Origin: Nisaea denitrificans DSM 18348
Lineage (GTDB): Bacteria; Pseudomonadota; Alphaproteobacteria; Thalassobaculales; Thalassobaculaceae
Length of the DNA stretch: 64,000 bases
Assembly: GCF_000426505.1 (NCBI RefSeq)
Contig: NZ_KE384531.1
Span: 247,384 to 311,383 of the forward strand
Direction of reading: 5' to 3'
A program made the position numbers and the translations under genes. How positions within the stretch are numbered: position 1 is the first letter of the stretch; every line of letters begins with the position of its first letter. Positions 6,976 to 15,834 of the stretch are shown here, in pieces. Under the pieces are notes generated by a model. It was not told the origin of the DNA. It saw nothing but the letters and a program-made list of their open reading frames with translations, and ran no database searches.

Positions 6976-8831
6976 GAAGCGCGGGCTTTCTCGACCGTCT
7001 CACGCAGTTCTTCGAGTTCAAGCCAGCGGTTCTCCGCATCGTCCAGTTCGGCCTGGGCCGCCTCCAGTCGCGCGCTCGCGGCCTTGAACCGTTTGGGGTC
7101 GCGGGTGAAGAGGTCAGGATTGGCAAGCTCGTTCCCGAGGGTCTCGATTTCCGTTCCGAGTTTGTCGATCGTGTCCGGAAGCATGTCGAGGGCTCGTTGA
7201 TCCTTGTAGCTGAGCTTGGCGCGTGGCTGGGACGGTTTTTCGGCCTGGCTCGCCGATGGCTTGCTCTCGCGTTTTTTCGGTGCGGCCGCTTCTTCGGCTT
7301 CCGATTTCCGGAACGCCGCGTAGTCGCTGAAACCGCCGACGAATTCCTCGATCTTGCCATCGCCCTCGACGGCGATGATGGAGGTCACCACCCGGTCGAG
7401 AAAGTCTCGGTCATGGCTGACGAGGATGATCGTGCCGTCATATTCGCCGAGCACTTCCTGCAGCAGATCGAGGGTTTCGATATCAAGATCGTTGGTCGGC
7501 TCGTCGAGCACCAGCAGGTTGTGCGGTCCGGCGAACAGCTTCGCCAGCAGCAGCCGGTTGCGCTCCCCGCCGGAGAGGTTCTTCACATGTGCCCGTGCCT
7601 GGCGCTCCTCGAACAGGAAGTCGCGGAGATAGGAGACGACATGCTTCGGCTTGCCATGGACGAACACTGTATCGCCGCCACCGGGACAGAGCGTCGACCA
7701 GAGGGTTGCGTCGCCGTCCAGCGTCTCCCGGTACTGGTCGAAATAGACGGTCTCGACGCCGAAGCCGACGCGGACGCGGCCCTTGTCAGGTTTCTCCTGG
7801 CCGATCAGCATTTTCAGCAGCGTGGTCTTGCCGGCACCATTGGCGCCGACCAGGCCGATGCGGTCGCCCCGCTTGATGATGGTGGAGAAGTCTTTCGCCA
7901 GGACCTTCTCGCTGCCGTCGGGTTGCGTGTAGGACTTTGAAATATGGTTCGCTTCAATGACGAGCTGGCCGCCGGACTCGGCATCTCCGACGCTGAGATT
8001 GACCAGCCCGGTCCGCTTCATTCGCTCGGCGCGCTCCCGCCGCATGCCGAGCAGACCGCGGACCCGGCCCATGTTCCGCTTGCGCCGGGCGGTAAGCCCT
8101 TCGCGCAGCCACCGGGTTTCCTCGGCGATCTGTTTGTCGACCCGGCGCTGGGTCGCTTCCTCGTCCGCCAGCACCTTGTCCGCCCAATCGGCGAACGCTG
8201 AAAAGCCTTCGGAATTGCGGCGCACCTCGCCCCGGTCGATCCAGTAGGTCCGGTTCGACAGGCGGCTGAGGAAGGTTCGGTCATGGCTGATCAGCAGGAT
8301 GCCGCCCTTGAAGGCTTCCAGTTCCTCTTCCAGCCATTCGATGGTCGGCAGGTCGAGATGGTTTGTCGGCTCGTCCAGCAGCAGCACGTCGGGCTCGGAC
8401 ACCATCGCCCGCGCCAGGGCAACGCGGCGAGACTCTCCACCGGACAGGGCATCGGTCAGCCGGTCCCCGTCGAGGGAGAGATGCAGCAACATGGAATCGA
8501 CCAGATATTCCGCCGGATGCTCACCTGGATTGACCGAAAGACCGCTCCGCACATGCTCGCGGATGGTGATGCCTTTTGGCAGAGGGGGATCCTGCGGCAG
8601 ATAGGCGATCTTGGCGCCGGGCTGCACGAACCGCTCGCCCTGATCGAGATCCACTTGTCCCGCGAGACATTTCAGCAGGGTCGACTTGCCTGAACCGTTG
8701 CGACCGACAAGGCAGATGCGCTCGCCCTTGGCCACGGTCACGTCTACATCGTCGAACAGAACGCGTTCACTGAGGGTGAGCCGGGCGTTGCGAAGGGCGA
8801 CGATCGGCGGCGCGGAAGAGGCTCGGGCCAT
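6972..8831 (-). CDS. uup: ABC-F family ATPase (Uup-like)
   Basis: A soluble tandem ABC ATPase of 619 residues without membrane helices, the hallmark of ABC-F proteins that act on ribosomes or nucleic acids. Domain 1 has Walker A GRNGSGKST, signature LSGGES and Walker B VLLLDEPTNHLD. Domain 2 has GANGAGKTT, NLSGGERNR and LLVLDEPTNDLD. The linker is rich in Arg (ARRKRNMGRVRG), and the C-terminal tail (about 540-619) is a predicted coiled coil (DKLGTEIETLGNEL and following), as in Uup. It starts two bases past the end of the DjlA-like gene and heads the ABC-F/EamA/amidase run. Confidence 0.9.
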   Translation of the reverse strand: MARASSAPPIVALRNARLTLSERVLFDDVDVTVAKGERICLVGRNGSGKSTLLKCLAGQVDLDQGERFVQPGAKIAYLPQDPPLPKGITIREHVRSGLSVNPGEHPAEYLVDSMLLHLSLDGDRLTDALSGGESRRVALARAMVSEPDVLLLDEPTNHLDLPTIEWLEEELEAFKGGILLISHDRTFLSRLSNRTYWIDRGEVRRNSEGFSAFADWADKVLADEEATQRRVDKQIAEETRWLREGLTARRKRNMGRVRGLLGMRRERAERMKRTGLVNLSVGDAESGGQLVIEANHISKSYTQPDGSEKVLAKDFSTIIKRGDRIGLVGANGAGKTTLLKMLIGQEKPDKGRVRVGFGVETVYFDQYRETLDGDATLWSTLCPGGGDTVFVHGKPKHVVSYLRDFLFEERQARAHVKNLSGGERNRLLLAKLFAGPHNLLVLDEPTNDLDIETLDLLQEVLGEYDGTIILVSHDRDFLDRVVTSIIAVEGDGKIEEFVGGFSDYAAFRKSEAEEAAAPKKRESKPSASQAEKPSQPRAKLSYKDQRALDMLPDTIDKLGTEIETLGNELANPDLFTRDPKRFKAASARLEAAQAELDDAENRWLELEELRETVEKARAS

Positions 8832-8833
8832 GC

Positions 8834-9568
8834 TCAGTTCATACCGCGTTGTTTGGCAATACGGTCATAGGCGGCGTTGATGGCGGCCATCTTTGCTGTC
8901 GCGGCAGCGACGAACTCTTCTGGCAGGCCTTCGGCGATCAGCCGGTCCGGGTGATGTTCACGGATAAGGGTGCGATAGATTTTTTTGACCTCAGCATCGT
9001 CGGCGCCATGCGCGATACCAAGCACGCTGTAGGGATCTTCCGCGTCCTTGTCACCGGCGACGGCGCGCATGCGCTGAAAGGCAAGGGCATCGAAGCCGAA
9101 GATCTCGGAGAGGCGTTCAAGATAAGCGATCTCATTCTGGTGGATGACACCATCTGCCTTGGCGATATGGAAGAGGCTGAGCAGCAGCTCTTCGAGAACG
9201 GGTGAGCCCGGATTGAACAGCCGGGCGATCTGCTGGGCATAGACCTCGAAGCCTTCGACATCGTGTCGGGCCAAGTCCCAGACCCGGCCGACATTGCGGA
9301 CCTCTTCGGGGGGGATATGGAAAACTTCGCGAAAGGCGGCGATCTCGTCGCGGGTGACCACACCATCTGCCTTCGCCATCTTGGCGCTGAGCACGACGAC
9401 GCCAATGGTAAAGGCGATTTTCTTGGTCGCCGCTTCCTCGTCTTTTGGCGTATCGGAACTGGCGAACCGGTCCACGGCATGGCCAGCGGTCGCGCCAAGC
9501 AACGCGCCGATTGGTCCGCCGAGCGCAAGACCGGCCGCGCCGCCAATGATTTTACCCCAGATACTCAC
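8834..9568 (-). CDS. djlA: DjlA-like TerB/J-domain co-chaperone
   Basis: A 244-residue protein with a glycine-rich hydrophobic N-terminal segment (IIGGAAGLALGGPIGALLGA, about 6-27) that probably sits in the membrane. A TerB-like helical domain (about 45-165) follows, then a C-terminal J domain with DPYSVLGI and the HPD motif in REHHPDRL. This order is that of DjlA, a DnaK co-chaperone. The start is a GTG at 9568 and no strong Shine-Dalgarno is visible, but the SIWGKIIGG beginning is typical of the family. It lies directly upstream of the ABC-F gene on the same strand. Confidence 0.85.
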   Translation of the reverse strand: MSIWGKIIGGAAGLALGGPIGALLGATAGHAVDRFASSDTPKDEEAATKKIAFTIGVVVLSAKMAKADGVVTRDEIAAFREVFHIPPEEVRNVGRVWDLARHDVEGFEVYAQQIARLFNPGSPVLEELLLSLFHIAKADGVIHQNEIAYLERLSEIFGFDALAFQRMRAVAGDKDAEDPYSVLGIAHGADDAEVKKIYRTLIREHHPDRLIAEGLPEEFVAAATAKMAAINAAYDRIAKQRGMN

Positions 9569-9742
9569 GTTTCAAGCACTGCCGAGATGGTGGAACATTT
9601 GTAGAATATCATCGGAACATGTCGGCTGCCGGTAATTCCGTCAACAGGGCGTTCGCCGTCAGCGCGATAGCGTAGCCCTCTTGCTGGAGCTTGTAGCTGG
9701 GAGTAGTTTGCCAGACCTACCTTTTCGAACGGAGATCCCGAA

Positions 9743-11146
9743 ATGGACGTAGAGGCGAAGCCAGTCGATGCTGCCACCCGTGACGCAGCGCTCGATGCTC
9801 TGAAGCAGATATTCGGGGACCGATTCACGACTGCGGAAGCAGTCCGCCATCAGCATGGCAAGGACGAGAGCTATCATGCTCCGATGGCGCCGGACGCTGT
9901 CGTTTTCGCGGAAAGCGAAGACGAGATCGCCCGCGCCGTTATGGTGTGCAACCGGCTGAAATATCCGGTCATCCCGTTCGGTACCGGAACCTCGCTTGAA
10001 GGCCATATCGCTGCCCTCAGGGGCGGTGTCTCCATCGATACCTCGCTGATGAACCGGGTCCTTGCGGTCCATGCCGAGGATCTGGACGTCACCGTGCAGC
10101 CGGGCGTTACCCGGAAGCAATTGAACGAGCATCTGCGCGATACCGGCCTGTTCTTCCCGATTGACCCCGGGGCCGACGCCTCGATTGGCGGCATGACGGC
10201 GACCCGCGCTTCCGGCACCAATGCGGTGCGCTACGGCACCATGCGGGAGAACGTGCTGTCACTGCGTGTTGTCACGCCGAGCGGGGAAATCATCCGGACC
10301 TCGCGGCGGGCCCGGAAGTCTTCCGCAGGCTATGATCTGACGCGCCTTTTCGTCGGCTCCGAAGGCACGCTCGGCGTGATCACCGAGATCACGCTGAAGG
10401 TATACGGTATTCCGGAAGCTATCTCGTCGGCTGTCTGCCAGTTCGACACTCTGGAAGGGGCCGTCGACTCGGTCATAACGACGATCCATGCCGGCGTTCC
10501 CGTCGCCCGTATGGAGTTGCTGGATGAAGTCCAGATGGGCGCCTGTATCGATTATTCTAAGCTTAAAGGGTATGAAGCCAAGCCGACCATCTTCTTCGAA
10601 TTTCACGGCAGCGAAGCCGGGGTTAAGGAACAAGCCGAAACGGTTGAGATGATCACCGCCGATTTCGGCGGCAGCTCATTCGAATGGGCGACCAGGACTG
10701 AGGATAGGAACGTTCTCTGGCAGGCGCGGCACGATGCCTACTATGCGGGACTTGCGCTGCGTCCTGGCTCACAGGGCTGGCCGACGGATGTTTGCGTGCC
10801 GGTTTCCCGGCTGGCCGAGTGCATTCGGGAGACGAAAAAGGATATCGTCGATTCGGGACTCTGCGCGCCGCTGGTCGGTCATGTCGGTGATGGCAATTTC
10901 CACCTCGTCTATGTGATCGATCCTGACGATGCGGATGAGATGGCACGGGCCAAGGCGCACAGCCAGCGGATGGTTTATCGGGCTCTTGAAATGGACGGTA
11001 CCTGTACCGGGGAACATGGAGTTGGGTATGGCAAGATGTCTTACCTTCAGGAAGAGCACGGTCCGGCGCTGGGTATGATGCGGTCGATCAAGCGGGCTCT
11101 CGATCCGAACAACATCATGAATCCGGGCAAGATCGTCGAGATCTGA
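9743..11146 (+). CDS. dld: FAD-linked D-lactate dehydrogenase / GlcD-type oxidoreductase
   Basis: A 467-residue flavoprotein of the VAO/PCMH family: an N-terminal FAD_binding_4 domain (about 45-225, with PFGTGTSLEGH and GGMTATRASGTNAVRYGTM for FAD binding) and a C-terminal oxidase domain (about 230-465, with VGHVGDGNFH and GTCTGEHGVGYGKM). The whole matches cytochrome-linked D-lactate dehydrogenases that oxidise D-lactate to pyruvate; GlcD of glycolate oxidase is the nearest alternative, but no glcE or glcF is adjacent. GGAG lies eight bases before the ATG. The gene stands alone and converges on a histidine kinase gene eight bases further on. Confidence 0.88.
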   Translation: MDVEAKPVDAATRDAALDALKQIFGDRFTTAEAVRHQHGKDESYHAPMAPDAVVFAESEDEIARAVMVCNRLKYPVIPFGTGTSLEGHIAALRGGVSIDTSLMNRVLAVHAEDLDVTVQPGVTRKQLNEHLRDTGLFFPIDPGADASIGGMTATRASGTNAVRYGTMRENVLSLRVVTPSGEIIRTSRRARKSSAGYDLTRLFVGSEGTLGVITEITLKVYGIPEAISSAVCQFDTLEGAVDSVITTIHAGVPVARMELLDEVQMGACIDYSKLKGYEAKPTIFFEFHGSEAGVKEQAETVEMITADFGGSSFEWATRTEDRNVLWQARHDAYYAGLALRPGSQGWPTDVCVPVSRLAECIRETKKDIVDSGLCAPLVGHVGDGNFHLVYVIDPDDADEMARAKAHSQRMVYRALEMDGTCTGEHGVGYGKMSYLQEEHGPALGMMRSIKRALDPNNIMNPGKIVEI

Positions 11147-11154
11147 AAACGCCT

Positions 11155-12621
11155 TTAGTCAGTGAGTGTCTCGGTCTGGCCCGGGGCATTCTCAGCCTCC
11201 TGGGCAGGGTAGGCTCGTACGCGGTCAGCCGGCAGGTGGACACGCACCAGAGTTCCGACACCGGGCTCGCTTTCCAGCTTGATCGTCCCGTCATGCATTT
11301 CGGTCAGGTTCCGGGCGAGGGAGAGGCCAAGACCGACGCCGCCGTAGCGTCGGGAGAGATCCTGTTCGGCCTGCTGGAAAGGCTCCATGACACGTTCAAG
11401 GTCCCGCTCGGATATTCCGACGCCGGTATCTTCGACCGTGATCTCAAGGCCGCCGTCATCGATAATACTGACGCTTGCCGAGATCTTTCCGCCCGCAGGG
11501 GTGAATTTGACGGCGTTTGTCAGCAAGTTGATAACGACCTGACGAAGGCGCGTTTCATCCCCAAGAAGGGCGGGCAGATCCTCTGGGAGATTCAGACTGA
11601 GGGTGAGAGCTGCAGCTGAGATCTTTTCGTTCAACATGCGCACGCAAGACCGCATCATTCGCTGCACATCAATCACGTTCTCGTCCAGCGTCAGAAAGCC
11701 GGCTTCGATACGGGAAATATCGAGCAGGTCGTTCAGAACTGTCAGCAGATGCTGGCCGGTGTCGTTGATGTCTTTTGCATATTCAAGATACCGATCGTTC
11801 TGCATCTTCCCGAAGAGCTGATCGGTCAGGATCTCGGAAAAGCCGATGATCGCATTCAGTGGGGTCCGCAGCTCGTGGCTCATATTCGCGAGGAACGCGC
11901 TCTTCGCCCGGTTTGCGTGATCCGCTTCGTATATCGTCCTTAGCAGCTGTGCCTGACGGTCCCGTTCCTCGGTGATATCCGTGCCAGTCCCGCGGTAGCC
12001 TTTGAACACACCATTTTCGAAGATCGGCGTGCCGCTTATACGTCGAAAGCAAGGCTTATCGTCTGCGCCGAGGGCTGCGTATTCGAAATTGCGGAACGGT
12101 TCGTGGGCTTTGAGCGTCTCGCGATGCTCCTTCCACACGTCAGCCCGGTTGCTGTTCCACTCCAATGCTGCAAATCGCAGGTATGAATGGCCCAATTGAA
12201 TGGCGACCGGCGTCCCGGTGACTTTCTCGTATCTGTCCGACAAGTAAGTCAGCTTGTGCTCAGCGTCGAGTTCCCAGAACCAGTCGGGCGAGATGGAAGC
12301 AAAGTCCTGAAAACGTTTTTCGCTTGCCTTGAGAGCTTGGCTCAACCGGCGGCGTCGTAAATGACCGAATACCAGGAGGGTGATCAGAGCGCCTTGCAGC
12401 AGAACAAAGAGCGCCCCGCACCAGATCAGCGTCGCACTCGGAAACGAAGATGCGGAATTGTTAGCCGCAACAGTGTCCGTGGCTGCTTCTGCCGGGGATG
12501 ACGGCTGGGTCGTTGTCGTTGGGGCCGTGGCGGTTTCCGCACTGACTGCTGTGTCATTCAGCAGAAAAGTCGCCGCCATTCCCCCGAACAGGATCGCGTA
12601 ATGCAGAGAATTGATGCGCAT
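11155..12621 (-). CDS. Membrane-anchored PAS sensor histidine kinase
   Basis: With the ATG at 12621 the protein is 488 residues. It has an N-terminal hydrophobic segment that looks like a signal peptide or anchor, a Thr/Ala/Pro-rich periplasmic stretch of about 45 residues, and a second helix (LIWCGALFVLLQGALITLLV). A PAS domain follows (WFWELDAEHKLTYLSDRYEKV to YRGTGTDITEERD), then HisKA with NMSHELRTPLNAIIGFSEIL and HATPase with NLLTNAVKFTPAGG, EDTGVGISE and GGVGLGLSLA. The in-frame extension upstream of 12621 is unlike the family. There is no adjacent response regulator, so it is an orphan kinase. Confidence 0.88.
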   Translation of the reverse strand: MRINSLHYAILFGGMAATFLLNDTAVSAETATAPTTTTQPSSPAEAATDTVAANNSASSFPSATLIWCGALFVLLQGALITLLVFGHLRRRRLSQALKASEKRFQDFASISPDWFWELDAEHKLTYLSDRYEKVTGTPVAIQLGHSYLRFAALEWNSNRADVWKEHRETLKAHEPFRNFEYAALGADDKPCFRRISGTPIFENGVFKGYRGTGTDITEERDRQAQLLRTIYEADHANRAKSAFLANMSHELRTPLNAIIGFSEILTDQLFGKMQNDRYLEYAKDINDTGQHLLTVLNDLLDISRIEAGFLTLDENVIDVQRMMRSCVRMLNEKISAAALTLSLNLPEDLPALLGDETRLRQVVINLLTNAVKFTPAGGKISASVSIIDDGGLEITVEDTGVGISERDLERVMEPFQQAEQDLSRRYGGVGLGLSLARNLTEMHDGTIKLESEPGVGTLVRVHLPADRVRAYPAQEAENAPGQTETLTD

Positions 12622-12717
12622 TCCTTCAGCCTCGGCATTCGCTATTCTGGAATTCCGTCGGTTCAGCTGGATGCCCAACCGAATGCGCAACAATCCTCTG
12701 TTTGGATTAATAAATTC

Positions 12718-13836
12718 TTACGTCTCCCGGACGGCATCCATCACGGCGGCACAGAATCCATCAAACGCATCGCGTTCGATCCAGCGGACCACGGCGACCA
12801 TGTCGAGTTCCGGATCGATCCAGATGACGTTCGAGCCTTTGCCCTTGGCGAAATAGCTGGTGCGCGGTGCGGAAGGCGCGGAGCCGCCCTCGCCGTTTAG
12901 CCACCAGAGATAGCCGTAATCCGCATTGATCGGGCACGGAGTTGTCGCCTGGCCGATATAATTATCGGAGATCAGCTGCTTGCCGTTCCACACGCCACTG
13001 CGGGCCATGAGCAGACCGGTGCGGGCCTGATCGCGGGAGCTGATGAACATGCCGCCGCCCCAGTGCGAGCCGCCGGAGACCGACTGGATCTTCTTGCCGT
13101 CGATATCAACCCAGGAATTTTCGTAGCCGTGCCATTCCCAGTCGGTTGATGCGCCGATCGGGTCCATGATCCGCTCTTTGATGACTTCCGGAAGCGGCCG
13201 TTTCCAGACCCGGAGCAGGGCGAGGGCCAGCCGGTTCACGCGAACATCGTTATACTCCCAGAAAGTGCCGGGGGTCTGCATGTCGCGGGTCTTGCCCTTG
13301 AGCGTGCCTTCGCCCGTTTGAGCGTCGAGATCGCGGTTGTGATCGATCCAGTCGGGCTTGCTCCACAGCGTGCCTTGCCACTCGCTGGTCTGCTGCAGCA
13401 GTTGCGCCCATGTGATCGGCTTGTTCTGTGGGTCGTCGAAACCGCCATCGTCGACCAGCTCGGCGACCGGACTGTCGAAGCTGGGGATCAGGCCGTCATC
13501 CAGAGCCAGACCGGCGCAGATCGAGAGGTAGCTTTTCGCGATGCTGAAGGTGATGTCCGGGCGGGTGGTGTCGCCCCATTCATGGACGATGCGGCCGCCC
13601 TTCAGGATCATGCCGTGCGGGTCGGCGCGTGGCCGGGTGATGCCGATAACGTCGCGCAGGCCTTCCGGCTCTCCGAACAGATCGTTGTCGAGGGCGCGAC
13701 GGATATCGCGATCCATCGTCGACTCGTTCTTGATGGCGAAGTCGCTGGCGGCTTTCAGGCCGGCGGCGTCGAAGCCGGCGTCACGCGGATCAATAGGCTC
13801 CCAAGACTCGCTTGAGGCAGGAAAATACTGTGTCAT
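12718..13836 (-). CDS. Beta-lactamase-fold serine hydrolase
   Basis: A 372-residue protein of the class C beta-lactamase / penicillin-binding-protein-like family (PF00144). The nucleophile motif SxxK is SIAK in DITFSIAKSYLSICAGLAL, and the tyrosine motif is YND in WEYNDVRVNRLAL. GGSHWGGGMFIS follows in the third-motif region. No signal peptide is visible from the ATG at 13836, so it may be cytosolic, as many esterase-type members are. The frame extends upstream without family similarity. It is divergent from the agmatinase gene. The reaction could be ester, amide or lactam hydrolysis and is not predictable. Confidence 0.8.
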   Translation of the reverse strand: MTQYFPASSESWEPIDPRDAGFDAAGLKAASDFAIKNESTMDRDIRRALDNDLFGEPEGLRDVIGITRPRADPHGMILKGGRIVHEWGDTTRPDITFSIAKSYLSICAGLALDDGLIPSFDSPVAELVDDGGFDDPQNKPITWAQLLQQTSEWQGTLWSKPDWIDHNRDLDAQTGEGTLKGKTRDMQTPGTFWEYNDVRVNRLALALLRVWKRPLPEVIKERIMDPIGASTDWEWHGYENSWVDIDGKKIQSVSGGSHWGGGMFISSRDQARTGLLMARSGVWNGKQLISDNYIGQATTPCPINADYGYLWWLNGEGGSAPSAPRTSYFAKGKGSNVIWIDPELDMVAVVRWIERDAFDGFCAAVMDAVRET

Positions 13837-13958
13837 CTCGGTCTCTTGATAACTCGGCGGGAAACGGACAGTAGCGCCCTTCTGTCGGGAGGGTCCAGAC
13901 TTGCAATCCGCGCTGGCCCAATCGCAAACTGGAACGAAAGCACCGGGGGACACAGGCG

Positions 13959-14915
13959 ATGACGATGTCGGATCAGGAAATCAAGGCGATGGGATTGCCG
14001 CGTTACACAGGCATTCCGACATTCATGCGCACGCCCTACCGGGAGAGTGCGGCGGGCCTCGATATCGCCCTGGTCGGCGTGCCCTACGATGGCGGCGTCA
14101 CCAATCGACCCGGTGCCCGGCACGGCCCGCGCGAGGTGCGCAATCAAAGCAGTCTGATGCGCACGATCAATCAGGCGACCGGGGTCTGTCCTTACGAGTT
14201 GTGCAGCATTGGCGACGTTGGTGATGCGGTGGTCGAGCGGCCTTTCCAGCTTGAAAGCGCCCATGAAGAGATCGAGCGTTACTACAAGGATCTGGCGGTT
14301 ACCGGTGCTGTCCCGCTCAGCGTAGGCGGGGATCATTCCATTTCGCTTCCGATCCTGCGGGTTCTGGCCCGGGAGCGGCCCGTCGGCCTGATCCAGATCG
14401 ACGCTCATTGCGATACCGGGGACGATTATCTCGGCTCCCGCTTTCACCACGGCTCGCCATTCTCCCGCGCGGTTGAGGAAGGGCTGCTCGACCCGAAACG
14501 CTGCGTGCAGATCGGCATAAGGGGCGGCATCAATTCACGGGACCAGTGGGCCTTCAGTTACGAGCACGGCATGCGCGTGATCCAGATACATGAAGCCTAC
14601 GAGATGGGGCTGGATGCGGTTATTGCCGAGGCACGCCGGGTGATCGGGGACGGGCCAACCTATTTCACTTTCGATATCGACGGCATCGATCCGGCTTACG
14701 CGCCCGGCACCGGCACGCCCGAGATCGGCGGTTTCACCGCGCTTGAGGCGCAATTGCTCGTGCGCGGGATGAGCGGAGCGAACCTGATTGGCGGGGATGT
14801 GGTTGAGGTCTCGCCGCCTTTCGATCCGAGCGGCATTACCGCCCTGACCGGTGCCACGATCATGTTCGAGATCCTCTGTGTCCTCGCCGAGGCCGTCGCG
14901 GCACGCAAGAGCTGA
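13959..14915 (+). CDS. speB: Agmatinase-family ureohydrolase
   Basis: A 318-residue binuclear manganese enzyme of the arginase superfamily that removes urea from a guanidino compound. Metal-binding motifs are all present: GGDHSISLP, DAHCDTGDD and DIDGIDPAYAPG, with FHHGSPF and a late EVSPPFDPSGITALT. The closest functional groups are agmatinase, guanidinobutyrase and guanidinopropionase, which these motifs cannot separate, so the symbol is provisional. GGGGGA stands eight bases before the ATG. The next gene begins five bases after its stop. Confidence 0.85.
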   Translation: MTMSDQEIKAMGLPRYTGIPTFMRTPYRESAAGLDIALVGVPYDGGVTNRPGARHGPREVRNQSSLMRTINQATGVCPYELCSIGDVGDAVVERPFQLESAHEEIERYYKDLAVTGAVPLSVGGDHSISLPILRVLARERPVGLIQIDAHCDTGDDYLGSRFHHGSPFSRAVEEGLLDPKRCVQIGIRGGINSRDQWAFSYEHGMRVIQIHEAYEMGLDAVIAEARRVIGDGPTYFTFDIDGIDPAYAPGTGTPEIGGFTALEAQLLVRGMSGANLIGGDVVEVSPPFDPSGITALTGATIMFEILCVLAEAVAARKS

Positions 14916-14919
14916 TCCG

Positions 14920-15723
14920 GTGCTCGCTCTCCTGCTCGCAGGTGTCATTTCTTCGTTCTTCCTTATTGTGCCGCTGAATGCCGGCGCGGCAGAGCAGGAG
15001 GTCCGGCTGGATGTGGCGGAACTTCGTGGCGGTGCCGTGCCGCGTGTCCGTATCGCCGCATCTCCGCACATGCGCAGCGCTGCGTTTTATGCCCGGACGG
15101 CGGATGGATTGGTCCAGCCTATCTACTTTACCGGCCGGCTGACGGTGGATGGGTCAGGGCCCGTGCTTCAGGTCCCGGCGGGTGAGGAGCACCTTATCCC
15201 GATTGGCGGTACGCCCGGACTTTTCGTCGCCGCGCGAACCGGGCTGAAGCAGGATCGGGAGGCCGTCTTCGTTCTGCTGACCGAGGGCCTTCCCGCTGTA
15301 CTTGCGGAAGCAACTCCCATCTCTGCGGGTGTTTTTTTCCGGCAGTTGGCGGCGGTCACGCGGCGGCAAAAGGGCGCGCTTCACATTCTTCCCTATATGA
15401 TCGCAGCGGCGGGACTTCCGGCGGGTATCTCTCGGAAGGGAGAGACCGTGACGTTCGAGGTCGCTTTCGACGGAATTGCCCCGGAAGCGGTTTTCACAAT
15501 TGCCGATATCCTTACGGTCGAGGGAGACGGGCCGTTGGCGCCTGTTGTCATCAACCTGCCGGAAGAGGGGGGCGGCATTGGCTTCCGCTACAGCAGCCTG
15601 GCATCCGAAACAGAATTCCGTGAGCGTTTGGGAAAGATCGCCAAGGGAGCCGGATTATCCGGAGCCCGTGTCGTCGATGATGGAGCCGGCACCCATTTGA
15701 CTGTCATCGCCTCAGAGCCTTAA
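14920..15723 (+). CDS. Exported protein of unknown function
   Basis: I do not recognise a family. The GTG at 14920 gives a 267-residue protein with a clean signal peptide (VLALLLAGVISSFFLIVPL, cleavage near NAGAA/EQ). The frame remains open upstream inside the agmatinase gene, but a GTG there would bury the signal sequence. The mature part is beta-rich with a long hydrophobic-polar alternation (FARTADG-like to VPAGEEHLIPIGG), then an Ala/Gly-rich helical middle (LPYMIAAAGLPAGI). It ends with a small domain, EFRERLGKIAKGAGLSGARVVDDG. It sits 111 bases before the Lon-like operon and could belong to it functionally, although an AT-rich promoter-like region intervenes. Confidence 0.6.
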   Translation: MLALLLAGVISSFFLIVPLNAGAAEQEVRLDVAELRGGAVPRVRIAASPHMRSAAFYARTADGLVQPIYFTGRLTVDGSGPVLQVPAGEEHLIPIGGTPGLFVAARTGLKQDREAVFVLLTEGLPAVLAEATPISAGVFFRQLAAVTRRQKGALHILPYMIAAAGLPAGISRKGETVTFEVAFDGIAPEAVFTIADILTVEGDGPLAPVVINLPEEGGGIGFRYSSLASETEFRERLGKIAKGAGLSGARVVDDGAGTHLTVIASEP

Positions 15724-15834
15724 TGCGGCTTGTTCTGCCAAGGATAAGCTGTTGCCGTTAATGGAAAAATCGACAAATATAAACACGTAAAAAACGAATA
15801 AATAGAAGCATATTCACCATATTGGGTAGGTCCG

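Noticed and set aside
5948..7360. Arg/Ser-rich 470-residue open frame across the transporter and ABC-F genes
   Set aside because: Overlaps two well-supported genes in another frame and has no coding pattern.
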